64,000 bases of DNA from the NCBI GenBank assembly GCA_037954235.1, contig JBBMOA010000004.1, positions 29,356,920-29,420,919 on the forward strand, read 5' to 3'. Position 1 is the stretch's first letter. Each line of letters starts with the position of its first letter. The translations under genes and the position numbers were made by a program. The stretch is from Aulostomus chinensis (Eukaryota > Chordata > Actinopteri > Syngnathiformes > Aulostomidae). This document shows positions 10,471 to 21,901 of this stretch, one piece after another. Under the pieces are notes generated by a model. The model searched no databases. It saw nothing but the letters and a program-made list of their open reading frames with translations, and was not told where the DNA came from.

Positions 10471-13229
10471 GTGTGGAAGTCAGTGTCAGCAGTGGAGGTG
10501 AGAGTGTGGATGTGATGTCAATGTGTACTGCATGTTGTTGGTGGAAAACAAGGAAAAACAAAAGGACAACAACAGCACGCCGGCTGAGCACAAAAGGGAG
10601 ACAAATGTGTGGGAAGGCGGGGTTAAACAGGCCTAACTGGGAACACTGGCCTGGTCCTCCCAGTCAGCCTGATGACCAGGCTGCTCCAGACCTGCAAAGA
10701 CACAAACACACCCACCAACAGGACCCTGCACACAGAACACTGCATAGGACCACAGGCCTGGGGCCGTCACCAGTGTTCCCATAGAAACCACCAGCGTAGT
10801 CCAGTATTGGGAACATGAACTGTGTCATAATACTTTTCCGGACTTCTTGTGGAAAAAGTCAACAGAACAACAAACGTAATTTTAGCCCACCAGATATTTG
10901 CTTGGACACTGAGTTCATGTGAAATTTAAATGACAGCTGAGAATCACGCCAGAGGCCTGGATATTCAAAGTCTTCAACTTTTGCTTTTGTTGTTCCATCA
11001 AGAAAGCCAATGAGCCAGTTAGTTGACAACCAAGAATCAGGTCAAACGGAAAACAACATACGATATGAGGTTTTTCTTGTTTCTTGATGGGCAGCCAAAA
11101 ATATTTTCAGCATTGGATCATTAAAGTCTGTTTCATTTCTGATGTCGTGTTCAAAAATAATTGCTCACCTAAGAGGATTCTAAAAAGTCCGACTTTCTCA
11201 GTGATATTCTCTTCTCAGGCTTTCAAATCTTTTAAATTTCCATTTTCCAACAGTGAGTAGAAAGTTGTTACTCTCTTTGAATCCAGGATTTAAATCTGGG
11301 GTTCATTTCATGAGGCTTGAACCCAGGATTAAAAGCACATCATTAAATGACTTGTAGTGATATTCTCCTGTTAACATTCCAAATTATTCATTGAGATTTG
11401 GACTTTATGGAAACATTTTTCCAGATTTTGATGGGCCAGTACAGCAGGAACTGGGGCTCATTCATGGTGTGGTTCAAATTTGAGCCTGGGTTTCTTCCCC
11501 TGCAAGATAAATCTGGAAAGCATTTTGTTCAATTCAGAAACGGTTTTGAAGGCAATTTCTCCAGTTGGTCCTGGAACTAGAAAGAGATCTTGTGGTAGGA
11601 CATTTATTTTTACTCTATCAATCCTGTGACTCAGACTCAGAAAGGAAATGGAGTTCCATCTTCTTCTATCATCTTCAAGGAGTTCTGGCCCCAATCCAGG
11701 TGGAGGTTTTCCTCCATGTGTTCTGGAGGTGAGTGATTAAAGGTCAGAACCTGTGTTTTAGAATGGAGAATTTATGTCCAGCAGAGCTTCCCAGTGTTTC
11801 AAAGAGCTTTATTAATGCAGGTCCTGTGTTAGGGGGCTCACTTCAATATGTTAAAACATCATCAGCGTCCAGCGCCACCTTGTGTTCTTCTCCATTTATG
11901 TGGACACCTTTAATATTTGTGGTGTCTCTCAACCACTGTACGAGGGGCTCGATATGAAGAGCTGGAAGCAGCAGGAACTGGGGGGTCATGTCTCAGAGTC
12001 TGTCTTTTATTTTTTTGTCCTGGTCCTGGTCTGGGGGGACCAGGGCCACACAAGATAGAGAGAGAGCTCCCTCGCCTTCCACTCTCAAGAAAACCAGCCA
12101 ACTTCACGGTCAAAAGACAAAGTAGCAGTTTATTTAGCTTCAGAGGTGAGCAGTGCCAACACAACAAACCAAACTAACCAAGATCCCTACCTGTCCTGCA
12201 AGAAAAACCAAACTACTCATCCAAAAACAGGAGAAAAGGGACAGGAAAATAACAAAGCTTCTCCCTCCTACTGCTGCCACTGAAAACCAAAAGTACGATC
12301 AACAATTATTTACTAATGATTGACTTCTCCAGAGGTTTCACAAATGGCTCACAGGACACGAGGCTGCTCCATGAGTTACAGAAATGTCAATGAGCTAGAA
12401 AACACTTGACACATGGTTGGCAAGCAGGGAGGCGGGGTCATGTCTCATGGTCTCTCTTATTTTGATATCCCATTTGTGTCCTGTTCTTCCTGTTTAAGTT
12501 TGATGTCGAACCTCCCCTCTCATTTTCAGGTTACTTCACTTGCCCTTGTCTTCTGTTTGCCTGAGTCTCTCGGTGCATCCGAATAGACGTCAGGACTCTG
12601 AGAGGGAACGACCTCAGCAGAGACTCCTCTACTTAGAGGAAAGGAGAGCTGAGAAAACACTTTTTTGACATCATTCAACATCCTCAGGGACGATCGTTTA
12701 CAAAGTTCTATTTAATATAGGACACATAAAATCACACCACATGAAGCAGGCTAATGAACAATAAATCAAATATAAAAATGCTTTATTTTAAGATATAGAA
12801 TATCTTGTGAATATCTGGAGCTTAATTCCAGCAGCAGACCTCCTCAGGTGATGGAATTTATATTTGACATGTTTACCATTAAATGAGACACATTTGCAGT
12901 CCATTGAAATCTACTTGTGTTCATGGTGAGTTGATTTCAAAACATGAGCTGACAGAATCTACGTTTAGGGAGGAACCACCATATCCAGGGGTCTGGACCT
13001 TTTTGTAGTCAGAGCCATCAAAGTAGCAGACTAAGCCAGCAGACATTAGTATTGAGAAGAGACTGATACCTGGAGCCTACTTTTGGGTCTGGTCAAGTGA
13101 TAACAAAATATATGACATCATTGTCAGACTGACACCTGGTCAACACTGACCAAACACCACCCTGTTGCATTGTGGGAAAATTCTGCTTGGTTTGTGTCCA
13201 TCAATACACACAAGAAATTTGTCTCATGC
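10471..13229. other. Intergenic, no gene recognised
   Basis: This 2.8-kb stretch has no supported exon, RNA gene or named element. The longest open frame (103 codons at 10473-10784) runs through proline-rich low-information sequence and has no domain. T-rich and GGCCTGG-type words occur at 10650-10770 and 12010-12050. Confidence 0.4.
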
Positions 13230-13301
13230 TGCTGTGACCCGGAGTCGAACCAGGGTTGCTGCGGCCACAACACAGAGTACTAACCACTATGGGATCACGG
13301 C
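13230..13301 (-). tRNA. tRNA-His (GTG), probably decaying
   Basis: Read on the minus strand, the 72-base cloverleaf has anticodon GTG in TTGTGGC and a B box reading GGTTCGACTCC, close to vertebrate tRNA-His. Departures are two substitutions after position 9 (A-box region), an A in place of G at position 70 that breaks one acceptor pair, and C at position 58. The identity is firm but the function is doubtful. Mature tRNA-His also needs G-1, which is added after transcription. Confidence 0.7.
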
Positions 13302-13341
13302 CTCCTCAACAGCAACTTGAGATTCGATGTCTTTGTCTCAG

Positions 13342-13600
13342 GTGAAATCAAAGAAAGAATTCTAAGATCAAACACAAAACTCTGAGATCAAAGGTTGAAG
13401 TTCCCCAAGATTCAATTTTAGCTCAGACCCTCTTCAAGGTGGAACCAGCAGAGGAGCTCAGTAGAGACAACTGGACAGCAGCAGGACAGAACAGAGGCTC
13501 TCCACAATGGGAGGAGACAGGAAACAGGTTTGGACCATCTGGGCTTCTGTCCACTTTGATGGTTTTTAAAACATTGAAGGAAATTGTAAAAATCAACATT
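13342..13600 (+). repeat. Low-copy repeat, inverted copy at 54640-55040
   Basis: The words AAACTCTGAGATCAAAGGTT, GGACAGCAGCAGGACAGAAC and ACAGGAAACAGGTTTGGACC all occur in reverse complement between 54690 and 55020, in matching order. The repeat therefore links this side of the window to the left flank of the Gypsy element. Confidence 0.7.
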
Positions 13601-13912
13601 GTGTTTAAATCATGATTTCTAGTTGAGAGTGTTTGCTCATCTGTTCCAGAAGCTTCTTCTAGAGTTGACCCTGAATGAGTGGAGGGACCTTTTTGATCAT
13701 CAGGACTGCTTTTTGATGCCCTGATGGTGCATCGGGGTCATCATGGTCCTCCACCATCTGCAGGGGTTCCAGGACTGTTGTGGTGTTTGTGGGAACTGCA
13801 GGGAGAAGCTGAGAACTGGAGAGGAAGTCCTGGACACCAGCAGACCTCTCAACACCTGCAGCATTTTTTCAGCTCCACCAAACCCAACATTCACTGCCTC
13901 CTCATCATCTGG

Positions 13913-14790
13913 GCATCAAAAGCAGCTCAGACCTGCTGCAGCTCAGCAGACCTCAGCCATTTTTAGGATGTCTCAATGATTCTCCTTCACATGATTTTCA
14001 TTCAGAAACAATAGAATTGTCAAATACCACAACAGTTTTCAGCTTGCTGGTTAACAGTATTTCAACTTCCATTCCACTGTGTAATGGCAGTGACTGATGT
14101 GTACTATATGCAGTACTAATCAAGTACAGCCCTGACTGATACTTCATCTCCAATGATAGGAAGGATAAGAATGTTGAAATGGACCAAGCAGGAATAGAAT
14201 CTCAAGTCATGTCAACTTTACTGAGCAGCACTCAGTTAATTTCAGGAAACACAAGACATTTTGACCACATGTCAATGAAGTAGTCAGCAAAATAAATATG
14301 ACACTAAACAGTAGTTGAGGGAGAGCAGAGCTGGAAATAAGACATTACTGGAAGGGGAATAAATCTAAAACACGCAGAACCAGAACACAGCCACAGCTTT
14401 CTGTCATTTTCTGTCTCAAATACTTGACAAGTTTCAACTTGGTCCAAAACCTGCTCACCTCTCTGGGTGTCAAGTGTATCTGCACCGTCTGACCAAACTT
14501 TATCAAATGTGTGAATTTTATTTCCTGCAGATGAACTCTGGGCAGTGTTGATTGCAAGAAGAAAAAAAAGTGGGAAAAATAATGGAGTCTTTGCCAGAAG
14601 TTCCTTCTGGCTCAGGCCCTAAAAAGTGCTGTCAAGTAACGTTAGAACCAAGCTCTGGACCAAAGTCTGGTGCTTTTTCAATTTTCAGTCAGTGAGTAAT
14701 GTTCTATTCATTTATGTAACTCTATCTTACATTGATACAGAGAGTTGTTTTTAGTCTTTTAAATCATGTGACCATCATTATAACAGCTGT
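13913..14790 (+). repeat. Segmental duplication, copy 1 (partner 25620-26790)
   Basis: The direct partner begins at 25622 (GCATCAAAAGCAGCTCAGAC) and runs almost unchanged to 14290/25998. There the partner carries a decameric minisatellite plus about 230 unrelated bases in place of about 80 bases here. Homology resumes at CACGCAGAACCAGAACACAG (14371 and 26393) and ends near GACCATCATTATAACAGCTG. Confidence 0.8.
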
Positions 14791-15010
14791 TGACCTTGTT
14801 TGAACTATTTGATGGTGCTAAATATTGCCAGCTTGCTAACATTTACGAGCTAACATTAGGTAGCTACTAATATTATTTTCTAACTTCAGGCCTTAAATTT
14901 GGGATTGATTGTGGAAATTGTTCACTTCATCTTTGTGAGCCCAAGGTTTTGTATTGATGATGTCATTGTAACTGTCTTTCTGATTCTTTGCATACATAAA
15001 ATTAAAATAC
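14764..15010 (+). repeat. Low-copy repeat shared with 20575-20815
   Basis: Both copies run from ATCATGTGACCATCATTATA through TTTGATGGTGCTAAATATTG to GATGATGTCATTGTAACTG. They overlap the end of the larger duplication at 13913-14790, so the patchwork is nested. Confidence 0.75.
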
Positions 15011-15633
15011 AAATGTTAGCCTGCTCTTGTTTGTACCCTCAGATGCAGGTTTGACAACTGGTAGCTTAGCTAACTGTTAACCCATGAATGTTTAATTGTG
15101 TGAGTTTTTCCTTTCAGTTTTCCATGATGGAAGACAACTCAACACAGGTGGTTTCATCACTTTCAGTTGTCTGAAGATTGGAGCACCACGAACCCAGAGG
15201 CTGATTCCTGAAACCATCAATAAAACTCTGCATTCACTTCTTCTGAATGTTAAATGATGATGTTTTGATTTATTCTTCTAGAATCATCTGAACAAACCCT
15301 CCCTCAACACAGTTGAAGCAAAACTCTTTGGCCTTCATCTGACAGGATGAGTTTCTTTTCCCAGTGATTCCATTGATAAAGTGAAAGCTTTGCATCTCTC
15401 ACTGGAAAGTCCTGAGGCTCGTCCCATTCTGAAGCAGGCAGTTGCTCCCTGCCAGCCGACACTTTCACTCTCTTGTGTAGGAGTGAAGAACAAAATCAAA
15501 CTAAAGAATCATCACTCTTTCATTGGGGCTCCTTTCTCCTTGTTCTGATACAGAAATTCAACAGCTTCTATCATTTATTTCTCAGGAAATGTTGATGACA
15601 CACTGGGATTTTTTGTTCTCCTGCTGTCACTGT
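15011..15633. other. Intergenic, nothing recognised
   Basis: No supported exon, RNA gene or element. An AATAAA-like site occurs near 15222. Confidence 0.4.
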
Positions 15634-15690
15634 CAAGTGCCAGCTTAACATGTGAGAGGTAGCAGGAGCCATGCATGTGTTCATGTTTAC
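15634..15690 (+). pseudogene. tRNA-Ala 3'-part relic
   Basis: AGTGCCAGCTTAACATGTGA followed by GAGGTAGCAGGAGCCATGCA matches the anticodon and T-arm region of the tRNA-Ala(AGC) relic at 8245-8317, including its unusual stem GCCAG. The loop reads TTAACAT, so the middle anticodon base is changed. The 5' half is not recognisable. Confidence 0.6.
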
Positions 15691-15786
15691 AGCAGACAAG
15701 GAGGAAACCTTGGAGGATTTCAGTGACTTTTAGCAGTGGTTCACACTTCAGGTGTGAAAGCTTCTCAGTATAAAATTTTAAGTGAG

Positions 15787-15854
15787 CGAGCCAGGAGTTG
15801 AACCTAGAATCTTCTGACAGTAGTCAGTCATGCTATCCATTGCACCACCAGCCC
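15787..15854 (-). pseudogene. tRNA-Arg (ACG-type) pseudogene
   Basis: The minus-strand words GGTGCAATGGATA, CTGACTACTGTCAGAAGATTC and AGGTTCAACTCCTGG identify vertebrate tRNA-Arg(ACG). About five bases are missing, including four from the 3' acceptor/T-arm junction. The anticodon position reads ACT in place of ACG. It is a relic. Confidence 0.7.
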
Positions 15855-15935
15855 TGTGAAAACCCTTTTCATGTTCATGTGTACTTGATTTTATAGAAAA
15901 TCCAAACGCTCTGGTGGCATTTTCAGGGGACACAA

Positions 15936-16262
15936 TGGTGCAGTGGTCAGCACTGTGGCCTCACAGCAAGAAGGTTCCAGATTTGAGCCCCAGCTGTGGA
16001 GTCTGCATGTTCTCCCTGTGTCTGTGTGGGTTCTCTCTGGTACTCCAGCTTCCTCCCACAGTCCAAAGACATCAAGAGGGGACGAGGCTGATTGATCCTC
16101 TAAATTGACTGTCGGTGTGACTGTGAGTGTGAATGGTTGTCTGTCTGTGTGTGTTGGCCCTGTGATGGACTGGTGACCTGTACAGGATGAACCCCGCCTC
16201 TTGTCCGAAGGCTGCTGGGATAGGCTCCACCCCCACACACAAACCTTGACATATAATCAGTG
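15936..16262 (+). repeat. SINE-like repeat, copy b (internal deletion)
   Basis: The head (ATGGTGCAGTGGTCAGCACT), body and GGGATAGGCTCCA tail match copy a at 10106. About 20 bases after the B-box region are missing. The same deletion is not seen in the copy at 36066, so it arose in this copy. Confidence 0.8.
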
Positions 16263-17727
16263 GAGAAAAGGAAATTAATCAATACTCATGACTGAATCTG
16301 TTTTGAGAACTGAGCTGGATATAAACTCTGAGAATTCAGAGTAAGGACCAGGAGGGTGGTACACAATAATAGATAGGAGGAAATGTGGAGTCTGGATTCT
16401 TTTCTAGAATGTGAAGGCAATGACAGTCCTGCCAAGTGACATCACTGACATGAATGGATTACTTCAGTTACATGACTGGATGACTTCAGTCACATGACTG
16501 GATGACAGTGTAGATGCCAATGTAGAGGTTGGGGAAATAGTCTCTGAGAATCCAGCTTGAACCAACGCCCTCCTTGTTCTTCAAAAACCCAAACAGCGAC
16601 CATCAGTCTCCCTCCAATCCTGTACTTGGGTTCAATGTTGCTGTTCCATTTAGCAGCAGTAGGTGTCGCTGTGATACCAGGTTCAGTTCAAGATTCCCAA
16701 CTCCAGCTCATGATGGTGACCTCAGTGGCCTCAGTGGCAGGGTAAAATGGCGCTTCAGTGAATCATGTGGATCAACTCATGTTCCCATCTCTTATGTTAA
16801 CGGTCAGTTTTGACCCACGTCTTCAATCAGCTGTAAAATAAACTAAAAACAATTTTCTATCATCCAAGTTGTTTCCCATCTCTTGGTTTCCTTGTTAGGC
16901 TTCCTTATCCATGGAAATATTGATTTGAATATTTTGTTGTGGGCCTCTGGAACTTTTTTAGTCAGTAAACCCTCAATTTCAGTTAAAAAATGATAAAATG
17001 AACCTCAAGTAAATAATATAAATAAACAAAAGGTTGTTGTGTTTCCTCACCATTACTGAGGGGTGTTAGAACAGTCTTTTAGTTCTTTATTTTAATGTTA
17101 TTAACTTTTGTAACATCCATGGTGTTATACGTCAGTTTCAATTCTCATATATTTACTTCAAGAAAAAGGGAAAAAAGTCTTTTTTTCAGCAACAGAACTT
17201 TAATACAAACACAAAATGAAAAGCAGAACAAGCCAGAACCCAAAATTTTGATTTGCAAGGTCAAACAAACAACAACCAGTCAAGCAAATCAAACCAACAG
17301 AAACCAACTACTGGTTCAAAACCAGTAAAAAACAAAAACAGAGGAAAAGTCTCTGTGTGCAAGAACATGCATGTGTGTGTGTGTGTGTGTGTTTAGATGT
17401 GTGTGTGTCAAAAACTGACACACTTCATTTTTTGACAACATGAGCCAACAGTGGTGGTGTCTGTCAAAGAGGTGGAGCTCTGTCCTTCACCTGCAAGATT
17501 TCAGCAGGCAGCTCAGGTCTAGTTTTCTTCACTGTGCCACCATGATAAGTTTCCTCCTGAGAAGTTCTTGTCCAAGGTCATAGCTGGTAAAAGAATTGTC
17601 ACAGGGATACTGGGACCCTGCAGTCCAGTCGTCATATCCAGGACCACACTGGACATGGCCGTCTTTGTTTGTTTTGTTGTTGTGCAATGTGAGAGAACAT
17701 GACAGACCATTTTATACCAAAGACAGG

Positions 17728-17767
<40 letters not shown>

Positions 17768-18228
17768 CCATGTTAAATTCTTTTAAATAAATGTGTTTCA
17801 ACCTGCTATTATTTGTATGCTGTATGATTTCTGAAACCCAAGACTAACTAAGGTGTACATACTGTAACCTAAAGTATGGTAATGAGGAGAATGATGAAAA
17901 ATCCACAAGGTGATCAGAAAATAATAAATGTATTCAGGAAAACAAAATCATCTCTGAACATGTGTGATTGAAATATGTCAGTGGGACTGGCAGAATCTGG
18001 CTTTACCACAAAGTGTCTCAGCAAGAGATCTGTCACATGCGTCTGCTTTGGAGGGTCAATCTGTCCGTCCACACTGCACATTTGAGGGAACATGAAGGAC
18101 AGATGAGAGTCTGACTGTCATGGTGAAAGCCTTCAGCACTAGAACTGAAACAGCCCCCACGATCTTTACCCCACCAGACACCATCATCCAGCCTCCAACC
18201 AGAGGTCCATCAGTTATCATGGGAGCCA
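16263..18228. other. Intergenic, no gene recognised
   Basis: About 100 bases at 16384-16510 recur at 18229-18327, just outside the inverted duplication. Two (GT)n arrays lie at 17371-17392 and 17729-17762. No exon or RNA gene is supported. Confidence 0.45.
17729..17762. repeat. (GT)n microsatellite
   Basis: About 17 uninterrupted GT units. A shorter array lies at 17371-17392. Confidence 0.9.
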
Positions 18229-18327
18229 CATGTGGAGTCTGGATTCTTTTCTAGAATGAGACGGCAATGACAGTCCTGCCAAGTGACATCACTGACATGA
18301 ATGGATGACTTCAGTCACGTGACTGAA
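18229..18327 (+). repeat. 100-bp repeat shared with 16384-16510
   Basis: TGTGGAGTCTGGATTCTTTT through AGTCCTGCCAAGTGACATCA is common to both. The first copy repeats the last part (GACTTCAGTCACATGACTGG) twice. This copy ends in a perfect 22-base palindrome at 18308-18329 that abuts the inverted duplication. Confidence 0.8.
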
Positions 18328-19239
18328 GTGCTGTGGTTCTTCTGATGAAGGGCGGCATGATGTTTGCTGTCTCAGGCTCCACCAAATGTCCTCTTCAGGA
18401 CGCCACAATGTGGCCTCTTCAGTGCTCCACCTTTCCTGCATCGGAGACACAAGGGTTTCTCCTGGTGCCGACCCTATCATCCTTCTACCGAATGGTGCGG
18501 CGATGGATCCTCAGTGGACGCTGGGATCCTTCTTCTCATCAGTGCCACAGTTTTTCATGGAGGGAACAACAGGAGCGTTTTAGTCATGTTTTGCTCGGTG
18601 TTTCCTGCACAGAGCATCAGGATCTGTGACGCCATCTTGTGGTAGTGGGTCATCATCTTGTTGTGTGATAGTGGATTCATTTATCTGCTATTTCAACACA
18701 TTCAAGTTCATTATCCCTACATGTCAAAATACATTTGGTGTGGAGTTTTACTTTCTGGACTCAATCATAATGTGTGCATTTATTCTTCAGGAACATTTCT
18801 CAGCTTTGTAAGTTTATGATATTTTGTCTTCCTCTGTTTTCTATTCCATTGTTGTTGATGATTCTATTGCAGGTTTGAGTTCCCTGTTGACTGAAGCAGA
18901 AACAGGAACAAAAAGCTGGAGGTGGTCAGAGCTCCAAGTTGGGACGCTGATATTAAAGTAGGAGATGAACACATCCAGGTTAGCCATCACTCTCAGAACC
19001 TGCTACTTTACCTCTTCAGAATGTAGCAGCATAGCATAGCTTCATCTCACCGGTTAGTGGCCCACTTTGATGTCTGGGATATGAGGTTAAAGGTTCTTTA
19101 CAGCTCTGAATGAAGGGTTTATAAAGTGTTAACAATGCCATGAATAACACAAGCATTCAGTAATCCTTGATAAAAGGAGACTCACCATCAAGTTGGACCA
19201 GTTGAAGAACAAAAGGACTTCTCCACGATCACATTTATC
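18328..19239 (-). repeat. 911-bp inverted duplication, copy 2
   Basis: This is the reverse complement of 2960-3870. The match starts right after the palindrome at 18308-18329 and ends within ATCACATTTATC at 19239. The splice-donor-like site of copy 1 is preserved here on the minus strand (CTCACCAT near 19187). Confidence 0.85.
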
Positions 19240-19699
19240 TCACTGGTCCATACTTGGGGACCTCTGTACTCAATGGAGAGTTGAAGAAATCGGCTTGTTG
19301 TGGCCCTGCGGTCCACAGACCTCCTGTACAGTCACCAAGCGCTGTCAGACACAATCGTAATGGAACCAATTATTTTACAATGACAGTAACTAGTAAGAAA
19401 TAAGGCATTACAGCTTTGAAGGAACTTGTCCAGCACTGGTTTGTGAGTGGGTGTTGTCCTGTATTGGCAGGAAAAACTCCTTGAAATGTCATGCAAGTTT
19501 TTTCTTCAAAAGAAATGTGTAAAACATTCAGTAACATCCAGGACCAAAGACAAGAGAGGGCAACGCTCCAGGAGTCTCTGATCTCTGAATTCTGTCTTTC
19601 ATCTCTGAATTCTGTGCATTGATCTCTGAATTCTGTGCATTGATCTCCTGCTTCAGTCTTTGATCTCTGACTGATTCTAAACTAATCAAAGGATCACAT
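19240..19699. other. Intergenic with short tandem repeat
   Basis: At about 19578-19645 the word GATCTCTGAATTCTGTGCATT is repeated roughly three times with small changes. Nothing else is recognised. Confidence 0.5.
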
Positions 19700-20255
19700 C
19701 AGCATATTGGTCCAGTCTACAGATGGTGATTTTACCAAGTGCACTGCAGCAGTCCTTGTTGCTGTCTGCTGTTGTGTCACAGCAAAGTAAGGAAACAGCC
19801 TGACGGTCCTCAGGAGGAAATTCAACAACCTCCAAAGATGGAGGTGAACCTAGACCTGCTCGTGTTTGCTGTCCTTGATGAACTTAGGCGGTACTCTGGT
19901 GCAGGGATGAGCTCATTGAGATGATCTGGGAGCAGTCCTGATGTCAAATGGACAAAATGTTTTTTAAATCTCTAATGACTTGTTTGAACTGAACCTACCG
20001 GATCCTGTGGTGCCTGATGAGGAGACAACTTGGGTACAAAGTTAAAGAGGGGGGTTTTTGGAGGGGAGATGATTTTTTTATGTGATCGATGTGCCGCGGA
20101 GAACATGTTTCAGTGGCTCTTTGAGGTCAAGGTTGTTGTAGAAGAAAGATTCCCTCCAACTACATAATAGAATTTTCTCAAAACATCCTGACTAAGATGG
20201 ATTCCAAACCAAACCTGTCACAAGGGAAAGTCTGCATGTAAACACACACACTCTG
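19700..20255 (+). repeat. Composite of two diverged low-copy repeats
   Basis: The part at 19700-19945 matches 7088-7395. The part at 20010-20255 matches 6070-6260 and 9480-9650 with more divergence. The second part ends (AAGTCTGCATGTAAACACAC) just before a tRNA-Ser, so repeat and tRNA may have been amplified together. Confidence 0.6.
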
Positions 20256-20269
20256 GAACAGTAGTTTAA

Positions 20270-20351
20270 CGTTGTTGGCAGGACTCGAACCTGCGCGGGG
20301 AGACCCCAATGGATTTCTCGTCCATCACCTTAACCACTCCGCCACAACAAC
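20270..20351 (-). tRNA. tRNA-Ser (AGA)
   Basis: An 82-base type II cloverleaf on the minus strand. The acceptor strands GTTGTTG and CAACAAC pair perfectly, the variable arm reads TTGGGGTCTCCCCG, and the B box is GGTTCGAGTCC. The anticodon loop is CGAGAAA, giving anticodon AGA, but position 33 is G instead of the near-universal U. Position 12 is also changed. The fold is sound; the U33 change makes efficient decoding doubtful. Confidence 0.75.
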
Positions 20352-20574
20352 TACACTCCCGTGCACATTAGTAGAGGATAGTAGTAGATTTTTTTAATCT
20401 TCTCACAAACACAAACTATTTCACACTTACTCTTTTATAATTTAGTGACAAAATTTGTTTTGCTTTATTTTTTTGAACTGGAGCTTCCTGACAAAGTCAA
20501 AAAGCAATAAACAAATTCATGTGCTTCTTTGATGCATTTAAAACTTCCAAAGAGGTCACACAGGAGGAAGGTTG
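20352..20574. other. Downstream flank of tRNA-Ser
   Basis: On the tRNA strand this is upstream sequence. It is A/T-rich and nothing is recognised in it. Confidence 0.4.
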
Positions 20575-21060
20575 AATCATGTGACCATCATTATAACAGC
20601 TGTTGACCTTGTTTGAACTATTTGATGGTGCTAAATATTGACAGCTTGCTAACATTAACTAGCTAACGTTGCTAGCTAGCTAATATTGTTTTCCAATTTC
20701 AGGCCTAAATTTAGGATTGATTGTTAAAATTGTTCACCTCACCTTTGTCAGCACCAGGTTTTGTCTTGATGATGTCATTGTAACTGCCTTTCTGATTCTA
20801 AAATATAATGCATCCAAGAATAAAAATGTAAAACTGCCCCTCCATGGAAATATCATATTTAATATATTGCAATATTCTTTTCCAGTATATTACACTATAT
20901 TTTTGTTTTATCAGAGAGACTTTAATGTCTGTCTTTGATTTCTAAACTCTGACTCTCCTTTTATTGGTGGTGACTGAATTCTTCCACCTGACAGACTGGG
21001 AAGGCTCATATTTGTGATGGATCCATAAATATAGGAAGGTCTTGTTTCAATGAATTCGTG
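20575..21060. repeat. Low-copy repeat, second copy of 14764-15010, then unique DNA
   Basis: The first 240 bases match 14764-15010. After 20815 the sequence diverges and contains an AT-rich stretch with no recognisable feature. Confidence 0.7.
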
Positions 21061-21620
21061 TGAGATAACTTGTTATTTTGTTTGTGGTTGTCATGGTGAC
21101 TCGTGGTGTCGGGGCTCCATTGACGATGGCATTTTGTCGTGGTTGTGCACGTGTGCAACTCAAGGTGAACGTACTCACAGTTGATTGAAGCAACTCAGAT
21201 CAGCTGTTCTGGAACCAGATACTCAGAGTTTCCCATCTCAGAGTGTCAACTCAGGAGTGATTGAGGAGAAGAGTTTCAGAACAGCCACAGTTGGGGGACT
21301 TCCATCCAGCCATCCATTTTCTTTACCTGTAAGGGAGTTCAGGGATCTGGAGCTGCTTCGTTCAGGTGGATCCAGAACACAAGATGGGTGTCAGTCAGGA
21401 CACCAGAAGGAGACCAGCATCTGGAAGGTGAAGATGCTTTAATCTGACACTGTTGTGTCAACAGTTCTGAAATAAGAACAAAAATAAACAGTATTATTTC
21501 CACCTCATACTCCTGCATATATTCAAGTGAACAGGGAACACAAATTCATGCACAACTTCTCCTGTGTGTTCATCCACAGTCACTAAACAACAACCAAACC
21601 AAACAAAAGGGGGTTTGCTA
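21061..21620 (+). repeat. Two duplicated blocks shared with 24603-25465
   Basis: The part at 21061-21340 (GTGAGATAACTTGTTATTTTG to TTTACCTGTAAGGGAG) matches 24603-24880. The part at 21490-21620 (AGTATTATTTCCACCTCATA to GGTTTGC) matches 25335-25465. The intervals between the blocks differ, 150 bases here against 455 there, because a (GT)n array and extra sequence lie between them in the second copy. Confidence 0.8.
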
Positions 21621-21819
21621 GCGTGGCGTGCTGAGGTAGAAAGGAGCTGTACAAATTGAGTCCTTTTACCATTTCTTTCCTGGCTGCTTCTGGCAGCGCT
21701 GTCGTCACTTCCTGTGACAGTGGGAGGGAAAGGGGTCCCCCTTCAGAATAAGTTTTATAGCATTGTTACTTGCGCTTCAACATGCCTTTCACAGACCAAC
21801 TCACTAAACAGCTCAGTGA
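21621..21819. other. Upstream flank of tRNA-Leu
   Basis: Nothing is recognised apart from a G/A-rich stretch at 21720-21740. Confidence 0.4.
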
Positions 21820-21901
21820 GGTAGTGTGGCAGAGCGATCTAAAGCGCTGGATTAAGGCTCTAGTCTCTGAGGAGGTGTGGGTTCAAATCCCACCACTGCC
21901 A
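21820..21901 (+). tRNA. tRNA-Leu (AAG)
   Basis: An 82-base type II tRNA with anticodon AAG in TTAAGGC, a short variable arm, a perfect T stem (GTGGG/CCCAC) and a pairing acceptor (GGTAGTG/CACTGCC). Compared with canonical vertebrate tRNA-Leu(AAG), the D arm has changes that weaken the A box, including an A-A opposition in the D stem and loss of one of the GG bases. It may be weakly active or newly decaying. Confidence 0.65.

Noticed and set aside
10098..10591. Cluster of open frames on both strands
   Set aside because: They fall within the SINE-like repeat and recur, broken, in the other copies.
16557..16813. Overlapping frames considered as a short exon
   Set aside because: No splice sites in suitable phase and no recognisable protein.
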